The notes beneath the pieces were generated by a model, which searched no databases, was not told the DNA's origin, and worked only from the letters and a program-made list of their open reading frames with translations. From Domibacillus iocasae (GTDB lineage Bacteria > Bacillota > Bacilli > Bacillales > Domibacillaceae): DNA of 64,000 bases. The stretch lies in the NCBI RefSeq assembly GCF_001750285.1, contig NZ_MAMP01000006.1, positions 123,654-187,653 on the forward strand. The letters are read 5' to 3'. Positions 9,416 to 20,336 of the stretch are shown here, piece after piece; the first letter of the stretch is position 1; the number at the start of each line of letters is the position of its first letter. The translations under genes and the position numbers were made by a program.

Positions 9416-10054
9416 ATGTCGATGTTAACCATTGCAATGCCAAAAGGACGAATTTTTGAAGAAGCGGCTGCTTTAATGCAGGAAGCAGGATATCAATTGC
9501 CGCCGGAATTAGATGAATCCCGCAAACTGATTATTGAAGTGCCGGAAGAAAATATGCGCTTTTTCCTGGCAAAACCGATGGATGTCGCCACATATGTAGA
9601 GCATGGTGTGGCAGATATCGGCATTGCGGGCAAAGACGTGCTTCTTGAAGAAGAGCGTGATGTTTATGAACTGCTTGATTTAAAAATCAGCCCATGCTAC
9701 CTCGCTGTTGCAGGAATCCCGGATACGTCATTAAATGAAGTGGCGCCGAAAATCGCCACAAAGTATCCAACAGTCGCATCCGCTTATTTCCGGGAAAAAG
9801 GCGAGCAGGTGGAAATTATCAAATTAAACGGATCGATTGAACTAGCGCCATTAATCGGCTTATCAGACCGGATTGTTGATATTGTCTCAACCGGCCAGAC
9901 GCTTCGGGAAAATGGGCTCGTTGAATACGAAACAATCGTTGGCATTACTTCCCGTTTAATTGTGAATCCAGTCAGCTACCGGATGAAAAACAAGGAGATT
10001 TCGACACTCGTCAGCCGTTTAACGGATACGATTGAAGAAAAGGCGGTGCAATAA
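9416..10054 (+). CDS. hisG: ATP phosphoribosyltransferase catalytic subunit HisG (short form)
   Basis: A 212-residue short-form HisG, without the C-terminal regulatory domain of the long form. It condenses ATP with PRPP in the first step of histidine synthesis. The start [11 protein letters not shown] and the PRPP-binding loop [12 protein letters not shown] (near residue 160) are clear. The ATG follows the hisZ stop with no gap, and its ribosome-binding site (GGAGGGA) lies inside hisZ. It depends on HisZ for activity. Confidence 0.97.
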   Translation: MSMLTIAMPKGRIFEEAAALMQEAGYQLPPELDESRKLIIEVPEENMRFFLAKPMDVATYVEHGVADIGIAGKDVLLEEERDVYELLDLKISPCYLAVAGIPDTSLNEVAPKIATKYPTVASAYFREKGEQVEIIKLNGSIELAPLIGLSDRIVDIVSTGQTLRENGLVEYETIVGITSRLIVNPVSYRMKNKEISTLVSRLTDTIEEKAVQ

Positions 10055-10057
10055 TCG

Positions 10058-11326
10058 ATGATCAAAATCGAAAAAGTGACAGCGGGACTTTCAATCAAAC
10101 GTTCTGTTGATGCGGGTACGGAAGAGCAGCAGAGCATCGTACGTGACATTATTCAAGATGTTCGCAATAACGGTGACCAGGCACTTTTCGCGTATACGGA
10201 AAAGTTTGACGGAGCGAAATTGTATAGCTTAAAAGTCACACAGGATGAGATAAACGAAGCTTACGCAGCGCTTGATGACCAAATGATTAAAATTATTCGT
10301 GAAGCTGCAGACAACATTGCTGACTTCCACGCAAAGCAAAAACGGGAAACGTGGCTATATACAAACGCGGACGGTTCAATTTTCGGACAAAAACTGACGC
10401 CTCTTGATTCGGCTGGAGTCTATGTGCCTGGTGGGACAGCTGCTTATCCTTCCTCTGTGTTAATGAATGTCATGCCGGCAAAAACAGCCGGTGTGGGACG
10501 GATCGTCATGGTGTCGCCGCCAGGGAAAGATGGCCGTCTTCCGGCAGGTGTTCTTGTTGCCGCTGATATTGCCGGTGTGAAAGACATTTTTAAAGTCGGC
10601 GGGGCGCAGGCGGTTGCGGCTCTTGCGTACGGAACTGAATCGATTAAAGCGGTCGACAAAATTACCGGGCCGGGCAATATTTTTGTCGCGCTTGCTAAAC
10701 GGGAAGTGTTTGGTGATGTCGACATTGATATGATTGCCGGACCAAGTGAAATCGCAGTGCTGGCGGATGAAACTGCCTCTGCAAAAGAGGTCGCGGCCGA
10801 TATGCTGTCGCAGGCAGAACATGATACGCGCGCATCCGCAGTTCTTGTCACAACGTCAGAGCCGCTCGCAAAAGAAGTGGCACTTGAAATCGAACAGCAG
10901 CTGTCTACATTGCCACGCGCGGATATTGCGCGTCCATCGATCGCACAGCACGGAGCGATTTATATCGCAGCAACGATGAAAGAAGCAGTGCGGACGATTA
11001 ATGACATCGCGCCTGAACACTTGGAAATACTAACAGAAAATGCGCTTGAATATGTAAAGGATATTAAACATGCGGGCGCCATTTTTGTTGGACGGTATTC
11101 ATCAGAGCCGGTGGGTGATTATTTTGCCGGACCGAATCACGTACTGCCGACAAATGGGACGGCTCGTTTTTCAAGCCCGCTCAATGTGGACGACTTCATG
11201 AAAAAATCAAGTATTATCATGTACAGCAAAGAAGCCTTCGATAAGCACGGAGCGAAAATTGCTGCGTTTGCAAGACTTGAAGGATTAGAAGCACATGCCC
11301 GCGCAATCGAAGCGCGCAACGAATAA
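10058..11326 (+). CDS. hisD: Histidinol dehydrogenase
   Basis: A 422-residue enzyme of the last two steps, oxidising L-histidinol to L-histidine with two NAD+. Family signatures include [15 protein letters not shown], the zinc-site region [14 protein letters not shown], the segment [13 protein letters not shown] and the catalytic Glu-His pair in IAPEHLEIL, plus GPNHVLPT near the C-terminus. It begins three bases after the hisG stop. Confidence 0.98.
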   Translation: MIKIEKVTAGLSIKRSVDAGTEEQQSIVRDIIQDVRNNGDQALFAYTEKFDGAKLYSLKVTQDEINEAYAALDDQMIKIIREAADNIADFHAKQKRETWLYTNADGSIFGQKLTPLDSAGVYVPGGTAAYPSSVLMNVMPAKTAGVGRIVMVSPPGKDGRLPAGVLVAADIAGVKDIFKVGGAQAVAALAYGTESIKAVDKITGPGNIFVALAKREVFGDVDIDMIAGPSEIAVLADETASAKEVAADMLSQAEHDTRASAVLVTTSEPLAKEVALEIEQQLSTLPRADIARPSIAQHGAIYIAATMKEAVRTINDIAPEHLEILTENALEYVKDIKHAGAIFVGRYSSEPVGDYFAGPNHVLPTNGTARFSSPLNVDDFMKKSSIIMYSKEAFDKHGAKIAAFARLEGLEAHARAIEARNE

Positions 11327-11344
11327 AAGAAAGAAGGCTGAACA

Positions 11345-11938
11345 ATGGGAAATCGGAATGCAGAACTGCAGCGCTACACAGGCGAAACAAAAATTGATCT
11401 CGCATTTGAAGTAGATGGTGAAGGGAAATCTAATATCCAGACAGGTGTGCCATTTATGGACCATATGCTGGATTTGTTTACGCGCCACGGCCACTTTGAC
11501 TTAACAGTAAAAGCAGACGGTGATGTCGAGGTAGATGACCACCATACAACAGAAGACATTGGTATCGTGCTTGGCATGGCATTGAAAGAAGCACTCGGCG
11601 ATAAAAAAGGCATTAAGCGTTATGGCAATTTTTTTGTCCCGATGGATGATACACTGGCTCAGGTTGTAGTGGACTTAAGCAACCGCCCTCATTTTGAAAT
11701 TCGCGGAGCGGAATTCCCCTCTCAAAAAGTCGGCACATTTGATACGGAACTTGTGCATGAATTCTTATGGAAATTCGCACTTGAAGCCCGCATGAACTTG
11801 CATGTTATTATTCATTACGGAACAAATACACATCATATGATTGAAGCGGTATTTAAAGCAATGGCCCGCGCGATTGATGAAGCGGTCACGATTGACCCGC
11901 GCGTGAAAGGTGTACCGTCAACGAAAGGGATGTTATAA
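11345..11938 (+). CDS. hisB: Imidazoleglycerol-phosphate dehydratase
   Basis: A 197-residue monofunctional dehydratase, without the phosphatase half of the E. coli fusion. The manganese-ligand motifs DHHTTEDIGIVLG and HHMIEAVFKAMARA are present with their histidines, and PFMDHMLDLFTRHG near the start is typical. It converts IGP to imidazole-acetol phosphate. Its stop abuts the hisH ATG. Confidence 0.98.
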   Translation: MGNRNAELQRYTGETKIDLAFEVDGEGKSNIQTGVPFMDHMLDLFTRHGHFDLTVKADGDVEVDDHHTTEDIGIVLGMALKEALGDKKGIKRYGNFFVPMDDTLAQVVVDLSNRPHFEIRGAEFPSQKVGTFDTELVHEFLWKFALEARMNLHVIIHYGTNTHHMIEAVFKAMARAIDEAVTIDPRVKGVPSTKGML

Positions 11939-12577
11939 ATGATCGGCATTATCGATTACGGCATGGGCAATTTGTTCAGCGTATCTAAAGCGCTCGAACG
12001 GATTGGCATCCCATATATCATCAGTGAATCACCAGAGGAATTAAACAACACAAAAGGTGTTATTTTACCGGGTGTCGGTGCGTTTAAAGATGCAATGGCG
12101 CGTCTTCGTGAAAAAGAACTCGACCAGTTTATACATCAATATGTTGACAGCGGCCGCCCGCTCCTAGGCATTTGCCTTGGCATGCAGCTTTTATTTGAAG
12201 AAAGCGAAGAAAACGGCCAGTTTCAAGGCCTCGGTTTATTAAAGGGACGGATCATCCGCATTCCGGACCGCGATGCAGACGGTGGACGGCTGAAAGTACC
12301 GCATATGGGCTGGAACAAGCTTCATTTCCATCAAGAGGCACCTGTGCTGGAAGGCATTGAAGATGGCTATGTTTATTTTGTCCATTCCTATTATGCAGAC
12401 GGAGTAGGGGAGCAGGCTCTTCTGGCCAGTGCGGAATATGGCGTACATGTGCCGGCAGTTGTTGGACAGGGCAATGTATCGGGCATGCAGTTTCACCCGG
12501 AGAAAAGCAGTGCAACCGGCATGCAGCTGTTAACAAATTTTGCAAAAGCAATGGAACGATCGGAGGACATGTTATGA
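11939..12577 (+). CDS. hisH: Imidazole glycerol phosphate synthase, glutaminase subunit HisH
   Basis: A 212-residue class I glutamine amidotransferase that supplies ammonia to HisF. The nucleophile elbow [11 protein letters not shown] holds the catalytic Cys, and the His-x-Glu pair is in [10 protein letters not shown]. The N-terminal [12 protein letters not shown] is characteristic. It overlaps hisA by four bases. Confidence 0.98.
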   Translation: MIGIIDYGMGNLFSVSKALERIGIPYIISESPEELNNTKGVILPGVGAFKDAMARLREKELDQFIHQYVDSGRPLLGICLGMQLLFEESEENGQFQGLGLLKGRIIRIPDRDADGGRLKVPHMGWNKLHFHQEAPVLEGIEDGYVYFVHSYYADGVGEQALLASAEYGVHVPAVVGQGNVSGMQFHPEKSSATGMQLLTNFAKAMERSEDML

Positions 12578-13305
12578 GCTTTACCATTTATCCGGCAATC
12601 GATATGCGTGGCGGCAAATGTGTCCGCCTTGTGCAGGGCGATTATGATCAGGAAACAGTATACGGCGACTCGCCGTTTGATATGGCGAAATCATTTGTCG
12701 AACAAGGTGCAGAATGGATTCATATGGTGGATCTTGATGGCGCCAAAGATGGCCAGCGCGTAAATGACACATTTGTCATTGAAGCAGCTCAAAAGCTGAA
12801 TGCAAAAGTACAAATCGGCGGCGGTATCCGGTCAGAAGAAGACGTCAAGCATTATTTGGACAATGGTGTGGATCGTGTCATTATCGGCAGCCTTGCTGTG
12901 AAAGAACCAGAACTTGTGAAAGATTGGCTTCGTACATATGGAGATAAAATCGCCATCGGACTTGATGCCAAAGATGGGTATGTGGCGACACATGGCTGGC
13001 TCGAGACGTCATCTGTGAAAGCAGTGGATCTTGCAAAAGAATTTGCGGAAGCGGGAGCAGAGACGTTTATTTTTACGGATATCGCAAATGATGGCATGCT
13101 GTCGGGTCCAAATACAGAAGCAACAGCCCAACTGGCACGTGCAACTGGCAAGAATGTGATTGCATCAGGAGGCGTTAGCTCGTTAGAAGATTTGCGTGAT
13201 CTTGCAAAATGGAAAAATGATGGGTTATCAGGTGCCATCTGCGGGAAATCCATTTACACTGGCCGTTTCACTGTAAAAGAAGCGCTGGAGGTGGCGGCCG
13301 AATGA
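12574..13305 (+). CDS. hisA: Phosphoribosylformimino-AICAR-P isomerase
   Basis: A 243-residue (beta-alpha)8-barrel isomerase of the ProFAR-to-PRFAR step. It shows the paired phosphate-binding motifs GGGIRSEED and [11 protein letters not shown], catalytic Asp8 ([17 protein letters not shown]) and a second Asp in [10 protein letters not shown]. It is homologous to the adjacent hisF. The start overlaps hisH by four bases and the end overlaps hisF by four. Confidence 0.98.
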   Translation: MSFTIYPAIDMRGGKCVRLVQGDYDQETVYGDSPFDMAKSFVEQGAEWIHMVDLDGAKDGQRVNDTFVIEAAQKLNAKVQIGGGIRSEEDVKHYLDNGVDRVIIGSLAVKEPELVKDWLRTYGDKIAIGLDAKDGYVATHGWLETSSVKAVDLAKEFAEAGAETFIFTDIANDGMLSGPNTEATAQLARATGKNVIASGGVSSLEDLRDLAKWKNDGLSGAICGKSIYTGRFTVKEALEVAAE

Positions 13306-14060
13306 TGACGAAACGCATTATCCCGTGTCTCGATGTAAAAGAAGGACGTGTCGTTAAAGGAATTCAATTTGTTGAGCTTCGTGACGCAGGAGATCCAGTG
13401 GAGCTTGCGCGTGTTTATGACGAGCAAGGTGCGGACGAGCTCGTGTTCCTTGACATTTCCGCTTCGGTGGAAGGACGGAAAACGATGGTTGATGTGGTGC
13501 AGGCTGTTGCATCAGAGCTTGCGATTCCTTTTACGGTCGGCGGAGGCATTAATGCGCTCGATGATATGAAACGCATTTTACGTGCGGGCGCAGATAAAGT
13601 ATCATTGAATACAGCGGCTGTAAACAATCCGGATTTGATTAATGAAGGAGCCGCATTTTTCGGCTCGCAGTGTATCGTCATTGCGATTGATGCGAAATAT
13701 GATGATTCGATCGGCACGTGGCGCGTTTATACACATGGTGGACGCACGCCAACAGACCGCACAGTCATTGATTGGGCGAAAGAAGCGGTCGAACGTGGTG
13801 CCGGTGAAATTTTGCTGACGAGCATGGATGAAGACGGCAGTAAACAAGGGTTTGATATCGCGCTGACGAAGGCGGTCGGCGAAGCGGTTTCGGTCCCGAT
13901 CATTGCTTCAGGCGGAGCCGGGGGTGCCGAACATTTTTTGGATGTGTTTACAGAAGCGAAAGCCGATGCGGCGCTGGCAGCTTCTATTTTTCACTATAAA
14001 GAAACCGGCGTTGGAGAGGTAAAACAATTTTTGCGAAATGCAGAGGTGAACGTCAGATGA
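13302..14060 (+). CDS. hisF: Imidazole glycerol phosphate synthase, cyclase subunit HisF
   Basis: A 252-residue barrel that turns PRFAR plus ammonia from HisH into IGP and AICAR. Catalytic Asp residues lie in [17 protein letters not shown] and [13 protein letters not shown], with phosphate loops TVGGGIN and ASGGAGG. Two ATG codons are adjacent at the start; either gives essentially the same protein. It overlaps hisI by four bases. Confidence 0.98.
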   Translation: MMTKRIIPCLDVKEGRVVKGIQFVELRDAGDPVELARVYDEQGADELVFLDISASVEGRKTMVDVVQAVASELAIPFTVGGGINALDDMKRILRAGADKVSLNTAAVNNPDLINEGAAFFGSQCIVIAIDAKYDDSIGTWRVYTHGGRTPTDRTVIDWAKEAVERGAGEILLTSMDEDGSKQGFDIALTKAVGEAVSVPIIASGGAGGAEHFLDVFTEAKADAALAASIFHYKETGVGEVKQFLRNAEVNVR

Positions 14061-14686
14061 TTGACGAAGTGAAGTTTGATGAAAAAGGGCTTGTCCCTGC
14101 GATTGTACAGGATGCAACAACGTATGAAGTATTGACGCTTGCTTATATGAACAAGGACTCTCTCCAAAAAACGATGGAAACAGGCGAAACGTGGTTTTAC
14201 AGCCGGTCCCGTCAAGAGCTTTGGCATAAAGGCGCAACAAGCGGAAACACACAAAAAGTGACCTCGATGCAGTTTGACTGCGATAAAGATGCGATTGTCG
14301 TTAAAGTAGAGCCAGCGGGCCCGGCCTGCCACCGTGGTACGAAAAGCTGCTTTGATGAACCGTTTTACGGAGAAGACAATGCGTCACTTCCGTACTCAAT
14401 TTTGCAGCAGCTTGAGCAAGTCATTGCCGATCGCGAGCAAAACCGTCCGGAAGGCGCTTATACGACGTACTTATTTGAAAAAGGCGTCGATAAGATTTTG
14501 AAAAAAGTCGGTGAAGAAGCGGCAGAAGTGATTATTGCCGCGAAAAACCGCGACAAAGAAGAATTGCAGTGGGAAGCAGCCGATCTATTGTATCATCTGC
14601 TTGTATTATTGCGTGAACAAGAATTGGCGCTTGATGATGTGCTGTCTGTTCTTGCACGCCGCCACGAAGGCAAAGGAAAAGAATAA
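14057..14686 (+). CDS. hisI: Bifunctional phosphoribosyl-AMP cyclohydrolase / phosphoribosyl-ATP pyrophosphatase HisIE
   Basis: A 209-residue fusion of two enzymes for steps 2 and 3. The N-terminal cyclohydrolase domain (1-110) has the zinc site [12 protein letters not shown] and the Cys in [12 protein letters not shown]. The C-terminal pyrophosphohydrolase domain (115-205) has the MazG-like [28 protein letters not shown] motif. It is the last gene of the operon and is followed by a strong terminator. Confidence 0.97.
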   Translation: MIDEVKFDEKGLVPAIVQDATTYEVLTLAYMNKDSLQKTMETGETWFYSRSRQELWHKGATSGNTQKVTSMQFDCDKDAIVVKVEPAGPACHRGTKSCFDEPFYGEDNASLPYSILQQLEQVIADREQNRPEGAYTTYLFEKGVDKILKKVGEEAAEVIIAAKNRDKEELQWEAADLLYHLLVLLREQELALDDVLSVLARRHEGKGKE

Positions 14687-14690
14687 AGGA

Positions 14691-14720
14691 AAAGCCGGTC
14701 CAGCGGTGGACCGGCTTTTT
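14691..14720 (+). terminator. Histidine operon terminator
   Basis: AAAGCCGGTCCA pairs with TGGACCGGCTTT around a four-base loop and is followed by a T-run. Confidence 0.95.
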
Positions 14721-14724
14721 GCTA

Positions 14725-15013
14725 TGTCTAGCTTCAGACGCCATCAGCTTGAGGGCTCACAGGATGTGAGTCACAAAAGCGTTGCGGCACGATGCCGCGT
14801 TCTTGGGCCTACAGGATGTAGGTCACAAAAGCGTTGTGGCACGATGCCCCGTTCTTGGGCCTGCAGGATGTAGGTCACAAAAGCGTTGTGGCACGATGCC
14901 ACGTTCTTAGCTTTTGTTCCATTTATCCAGCCAAGCTCTTCTCGAGGCAAAAAGCGCCTCCGCCAGTAATTGTCCTCTGTTTAGCGCTGAAAGACTTGCG
15001 CCTTGCGCTTTTC
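14725..15013. repeat. Dispersed structured repeat, copy R2, with three 52-bp tandem units
   Basis: The element begins TGTCTAGCTTC and ends CTTGCGCTTTTCT. It contains exactly three 52-bp units (14753-14804, 14805-14856, 14857-14908). Each unit has a hairpin with a GGA loop (CTCACA-GGA-TGTGAG in unit 1, CCTACA-GGA-TGTAGG in unit 2) and a second with a CGA loop (GCGGCA-CGA-TGCCGC in unit 1, GTGGCA-CGA-TGCCAC in unit 3). Stem bases change in compensating pairs while loops stay fixed. No credible gene lies in this 360-base gap. Confidence 0.85.
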
Positions 15014-15083
15014 TAACTATTTTTCTCTGAATACGTATGCTATACTACATAAGTTAATCATATAGAACGTACGGAGGATTTTC

Positions 15084-16595
15084 ATGAGGAATGACTCAAT
15101 GCGCCGGAAACAAAAAGAGAATGTTGTCTCGTTTTTTCCGACAGGAGAGTTTTATTATATAAAAGGAATGAAGGCACTCGAAAAAAGAGAGCTTTTAAAA
15201 GCGAAAAAGTATTTTTCGCGTGCAATGGACTTAGAGCCGCTGGAACCGATTATCGCCTGTCAACTGGCGATCGTGGAAACAGAGCTTGGGCATTATGAAC
15301 AGTCGAACGGATTGCTTCATTTTGTGCTTGATGAGCTCGATCCGCATATGACGGAGTGTCATTATTTTCTTGCAAATAATTATGCGCATATCGGGTCGTT
15401 TAAAGAAGCATTCCGCCATGCACAAATGTATTTGGATTTGGACGAGCAGGGCGAATATAAGGAAGATGCGGAAGACTTGCTTGATTTAATTACACTTGAC
15501 AGTGAAGAAGCATTTGAGGATTTATCGGAACAGGACGACATGATGGAAATGCAGGAAGAGTCGCGTTATTTGCTCGAAAGCGGTAATTTTGCAAAAGCAG
15601 TCATACATTTGGAAGAAACGGTGAAAAAATACCCTGATTTTTGGGCTGCTTACAATAATTTGGCACTGGCGTATTTTTATCTCGGACAGTCGGAAAAAGC
15701 ACATGGCGTACTTGAAGATGTGCTGGAACGCAATCCTGGCAATCTGCATGCGATCTGCAACAAAATTGTCTTTTATTTTTATGAAAAAAAGCAGGAGCCG
15801 CTTGCTTATTTAGCGGATCAATTAGCAAAAATCCAGCCGCTTATTCCAGATCAGCAATTTAAAGTTGGCGCGACTTTTGCGTTAATCGGACGTTACGAAG
15901 AGGCGTACCACTGGCTGAAAAAGCTGCAGAAAAGCGGGTTTGAGGGAGAAGCAGGCTTTTATTACTGGCTGTCGTACGCGGCACATTACACAGGGCGGCC
16001 GCAAACAGCACGATCCGCATGGAAAAAAGTGCTCCGTGACAACCCTGAAAAAGAAGGGCTCGAGCCGTGGAGTTCCGGAAAAGACGAAAGCGAAATTGAG
16101 CGAAATTCAGAAGCCATCGTCGGCTATTTAAATGGAGAGCGCGATGAAGAACGGTTATTTGGGATTTTTTTGCTATCACTTGCCAGTGACCATAAAGAAG
16201 TAATGACCCATCCCGGTTTTTGCGACATTGACCAATTGCAGCCGCATGAAAAAATTTATATGGCAGATATTCTTGGCATGCCGGTGGACAACTCGCTTTT
16301 GGTGGAAATGAACACAAGACTTGCACATGAAACGGCGCTCGTTTTGTATCATCATTTTCGTCCGCTTGGCCAGCAGGAAGCGGGACTGTTTCTTATGTGG
16401 TTCTCTATTTTCCTTGAGCTCCAATACCAGAAAGTCAATTTATCAAAGCCGGCGGGTCTTGCGGCAGCGGTAGAATATGTATGGCGAAAACTTCGCAATG
16501 AACCGTTTAGTCAAACAGAAGCCGGGGAAAAATATAACGTATCTGTTTCGACGGTGCAAAAATATGCAAAATTTATTCGCGAGCACCTTCTTTGA
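15084..16595 (+). CDS. TPR-repeat protein, YvcD-like
   Basis: A 503-residue protein built mainly of tetratricopeptide repeats. Clear units occur near residues 25-60 (KALEKRELLKAKKYFSRAM), 60-130 and 170-240 (FWAAYNNLALAYFYLGQSEK). The C-terminal 30 residues (GEKYNVSVSTVQKYAKFIREH) resemble a helix-turn-helix. It corresponds in position to yvcD, between the his genes and trxB. Function unknown; it is likely a scaffold or regulator. GGAGG sits at the right distance from the ATG, and a TATACT -10 (15041-15046) precedes it. Confidence 0.85.
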   Translation: MRNDSMRRKQKENVVSFFPTGEFYYIKGMKALEKRELLKAKKYFSRAMDLEPLEPIIACQLAIVETELGHYEQSNGLLHFVLDELDPHMTECHYFLANNYAHIGSFKEAFRHAQMYLDLDEQGEYKEDAEDLLDLITLDSEEAFEDLSEQDDMMEMQEESRYLLESGNFAKAVIHLEETVKKYPDFWAAYNNLALAYFYLGQSEKAHGVLEDVLERNPGNLHAICNKIVFYFYEKKQEPLAYLADQLAKIQPLIPDQQFKVGATFALIGRYEEAYHWLKKLQKSGFEGEAGFYYWLSYAAHYTGRPQTARSAWKKVLRDNPEKEGLEPWSSGKDESEIERNSEAIVGYLNGERDEERLFGIFLLSLASDHKEVMTHPGFCDIDQLQPHEKIYMADILGMPVDNSLLVEMNTRLAHETALVLYHHFRPLGQQEAGLFLMWFSIFLELQYQKVNLSKPAGLAAAVEYVWRKLRNEPFSQTEAGEKYNVSVSTVQKYAKFIREHLL

Positions 16596-16650
16596 GCAGA
16601 ATAATAGACGGAATGAATGAAATTCAGTACGATAAAAGTATTAACTTTAA

Positions 16651-17649
<999 letters not shown>

Positions 17650-17736
17650 TCAACTTTTTACGTTCTCGTCATCATTTTGAAATATGCAGGTGGTATAGTA
17701 TGAGTGTAATCAAACTGCCCCCTGCAGCTTTTTTAC

Positions 17737-17769
17737 AAGCGTCCGGTGTTAACCACCGGGCGCTTTTTT
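17737..17769 (+). terminator. trxB terminator
   Basis: AAGCG-CCGGTG pairs with CACCGG-CGCTT with one mismatch per arm, followed by seven T. Confidence 0.92.
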
Positions 17770-17770
17770 T

Positions 17771-17895
17771 GAGGCCCACAGGATGTGGGATACAAAGACA
17801 TTGCCACACGATGTGGCGTTCTTAGTCTTTGATCCTTCTTCGGTGTAAGTCATGAAGGTGCTGCGACAGGACGTCGCGGTTTTAGCCTTTGTTCC
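17771..17895. repeat. Dispersed structured repeat, copy R3
   Basis: It contains CCCACA-GGA-TGTGGG (17775-17789), GCCACA-CGA-TGTGGC, the phrase TTCTTAGTCTTTGATCC shared with R1, and a second pair ending GCGAC-AGGAC-GTCGC. The stems differ from those in R2 but pair perfectly. It lies between the trxB terminator and the yvcI promoter. Confidence 0.75.
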
Positions 17896-17915
17896 TAAAA
17901 AAACACCCGGCAGCG

Positions 17916-17944
17916 TTGCGAATATTTCATTGTACCTTTATAAT
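17916..17944 (+). promoter_or_regulatory. SigA promoter of the yvcI-rapZ-yvcK-whiA-crh operon
   Basis: TTGCGA (17916-17921), a 17-base spacer and a perfect TATAAT (17939-17944), 40 bases before the yvcI GTG. This supports starting yvcI at 17984 rather than in the upstream repeat. Confidence 0.8.
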
Positions 17945-17983
17945 AAAGGAAATATCTGTTGGCAGCTTGACGGGGGTGTTATT

Positions 17984-18442
17984 GTGCAGCGTGTCACAAA
18001 TTGTGTGTTAATGAAGGATGGACAGGTGCTTTTAATGCAAAAGCCACGCCGCAACTGGTGGGTAGCACCGGGCGGGAAAATGGAGCCGGGTGAATCAGTG
18101 CGGGATGCGGTGATTCGGGAATATCGGGAAGAAACAGGCCTGTACTTGCGAAATCCGAACGTAAAAGGCATTTTTACATTTATTATTAAAGACGGCGAAA
18201 AAGTAATGGATGAATGGATGATGTTTACCTTTTTTGCTGATCAGGCAGACGGCAGTCCGTTGTCTGAAACGCGGGAAGGCGATTTGTACTGGAAGCCGAT
18301 TGAAGAATTAAAAGAACTTCCGATGGCGGAAGGCGACCGTCATCTGCTTGAATATATGGTGCATGGAACAGGGTTGCTCTACGGGGCGTTTACCTACACA
18401 CCTGAATTTGAATTAATTTCATATCGACTCGACCCAAGCTGA
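17984..18442 (+). CDS. yvcI: Nudix hydrolase YvcI
   Basis: A 152-residue Nudix protein. The box GKMEPGE..REYREETGL supplies the metal-binding glutamates. The GTG start is chosen because GGGGG precedes it, the promoter lies just upstream, and the resulting N-terminus (MQRVTNCVLMKDGQ) aligns with YvcI; a longer in-frame reading would begin inside a repeat element. It probably hydrolyses nucleoside diphosphate derivatives or RNA 5' ends. It is first in the conserved yvcI-rapZ-yvcK-whiA-crh operon. Confidence 0.92.
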   Translation: MQRVTNCVLMKDGQVLLMQKPRRNWWVAPGGKMEPGESVRDAVIREYREETGLYLRNPNVKGIFTFIIKDGEKVMDEWMMFTFFADQADGSPLSETREGDLYWKPIEELKELPMAEGDRHLLEYMVHGTGLLYGAFTYTPEFELISYRLDPS

Positions 18443-18464
18443 ATGGAGATAAGGGGGAATGATC

Positions 18465-19346
18465 ATGGCGAATGATGTGCAGCTTGTGATTATCACAGGT
18501 ATGTCCGGAGCTGGTAAAACGGTAGCTGTTCAGAGCTTAGAAGATCTTGGCTTTTATTGTATGGATAATTTGCCGCCGACACTGCTACAGCCGTTTTTGG
18601 CACTCATGAAAGATTCTGGTCAAAAATTGAAAAAAGTAGCGATAGTGATGGATATGCGCGGCCGTGAATTTTTTGATCATTTGCAAACAGCGCTGGATGA
18701 AGCGGCCGAAACGCTTAACACGGCTCCCCGTGTCCTTTTTTTAGATGCGGAGGATGAAGTTCTTGTACGCCGGTATAAAGAAACACGGCGCACGCATCCG
18801 TTGTCGCGCGATGACCGTCCGCTTGACGGCATTCATCAGGAGCGTGAACTTTTAAATGATTTACGTGGACGCGCCAATATGATTTTAAATACGTCAAAAA
18901 TGAAGCCAAAAGATTTGCGTGAAAATATTATGCGCGAATTTTCACCAAATAAGCAGGCTTCGTTTACAGTGAACGTGATGTCATTTGGTTTTAAGCATGG
19001 GCTGCCTATTGATGCAGACCTTGTGTTTGATGTCCGGTTTTTGCCAAATCCTCATTATATCGAGCATATGCGTCCACGGACGGGACTTGATTCAGATGTT
19101 TCCGAGTATGTAATGAAATGGAACGATACGCAAAAGTTTTTAGAAAAAGTAACAGATTTACTGACATTTATGATGCCTCATTACAAAATGGAAGGTAAAT
19201 CACAGCTCGTCATTGCGATTGGCTGTACGGGCGGCCAGCATCGTTCTGTCGCCTTATCCGAGTATTTGGCGAACTACTTTAAAGATGATTACAAGACACG
19301 CGTGACGCACCGTGATATTGATAAACGAAAGGCAGCCAAGGCATGA
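18465..19346 (+). CDS. rapZ: RNase adaptor / nucleotide-binding protein RapZ (YvcJ)
   Basis: A 293-residue P-loop protein. The Walker A is GMSGAGKT at residues 12-19, with a Walker B-like FLDAEDEVL region and the C-terminal [10 protein letters not shown] motif typical of RapZ/YvcJ. It binds ATP and GTP. In B. subtilis it affects competence; the E. coli homologue steers RNase E to GlmZ. The start at 18465 is preferred over 18459 because AAGGGGG is then eight bases away. The stop overlaps yvcK by four bases. Confidence 0.95.
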   Translation: MANDVQLVIITGMSGAGKTVAVQSLEDLGFYCMDNLPPTLLQPFLALMKDSGQKLKKVAIVMDMRGREFFDHLQTALDEAAETLNTAPRVLFLDAEDEVLVRRYKETRRTHPLSRDDRPLDGIHQERELLNDLRGRANMILNTSKMKPKDLRENIMREFSPNKQASFTVNVMSFGFKHGLPIDADLVFDVRFLPNPHYIEHMRPRTGLDSDVSEYVMKWNDTQKFLEKVTDLLTFMMPHYKMEGKSQLVIAIGCTGGQHRSVALSEYLANYFKDDYKTRVTHRDIDKRKAAKA

Positions 19347-20311
19347 CACCGCTACAATCACAGCAGCCAAAAGTTGTCATTATTGGCGGCGGAACCGGGC
19401 TTTCGGTGCTGCTTCGCGGATTGAAACGCCATCCAATTGACCTCACCGCCATTGTCACGGTCGCGGATGATGGAGGCAGTTCCGGAAGGCTTCGTACTGA
19501 ATTGAATATCCCGCCGCCCGGTGATATTCGCAATGTACTCGCTGCGCTTTCAGACGTAGAACCGCTTGTTGAGTCCTTGTTTCAGCATCGCTTTTCAACG
19601 AATAATGAATTATCCGGTCATGCGCTCGGCAATTTAATGATTGCAGCGCTATCCTCCATTACCGGCGATTTTGGGCATGCGATTCAAGAAATGAGCCGGG
19701 TACTGAATGTCCGGGGAAAAGTGCTGCCAGCTGCAAATCAGAGCGTTGTCCTTCATGCTGAAATGGAGGATGGATCTGTTGTTTCTGGAGAGTCGAAAAT
19801 TCCTTATTCAGGAAAAAAGATTCGCCGTGTGTTTTTAACACCAGAGGAAATTGAACCGCTTCCAGAGACGATTCGCTCGATTCGGGAAGCAGATATGATT
19901 ATTCTCGGTCCCGGCAGCTTGTATACGAGTATTTTGCCGAATTTGCTCGTCCCTGGAATTGGAAAAGAAGTCACGATAGCTAATGCAAAGAAGGTCTATA
20001 TTTGCAATTTAATGACTCAGGCAGGGGAAACGCTTGATTTTACAGCAGCGGATCATGTACGGGCGATATATGACCATATGAAGTGCTCATTTATGGATAC
20101 AATATTAGTAAACAAGGAACCTGTTCCAGCTGATATACAGGAATTGTACAAAGAAGAAATGGCGAAACCGGTTATTTATGATGTGGATAAGCTGAAAGAG
20201 CTCGGGGTAGATGCCATTTTCGATGACATTCTCACATTCGAAAATTCAACGATCCGCCATGATACCGCTAAAGTAGCTGAAATACTAGTGCGTCTCATCC
20301 CGAAACGGTAA
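19343..20311 (+). CDS. yvcK: YvcK/GlmR, carbon-partitioning regulator
   Basis: A 322-residue CofD-like Rossmann protein. [14 protein letters not shown] lies near the N-terminus and a [19 protein letters not shown] motif near 200. In Bacillus it binds UDP-GlcNAc, directs carbon into cell-wall precursor synthesis and is needed on gluconeogenic media. It overlaps rapZ by four bases. Its operon partner Crh ties the cluster to carbon regulation. Confidence 0.95.
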   Translation: MTPLQSQQPKVVIIGGGTGLSVLLRGLKRHPIDLTAIVTVADDGGSSGRLRTELNIPPPGDIRNVLAALSDVEPLVESLFQHRFSTNNELSGHALGNLMIAALSSITGDFGHAIQEMSRVLNVRGKVLPAANQSVVLHAEMEDGSVVSGESKIPYSGKKIRRVFLTPEEIEPLPETIRSIREADMIILGPGSLYTSILPNLLVPGIGKEVTIANAKKVYICNLMTQAGETLDFTAADHVRAIYDHMKCSFMDTILVNKEPVPADIQELYKEEMAKPVIYDVDKLKELGVDAIFDDILTFENSTIRHDTAKVAEILVRLIPKR

Positions 20312-20336
20312 GCGGACATCATGAGAGGAGTGGGTA

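Noticed and set aside
17852-17983. Upstream extension of yvcI
   Set aside because: It would be translated from repeat R3 and lies before the promoter at 17916-17944; family alignment favours GTG 17984.
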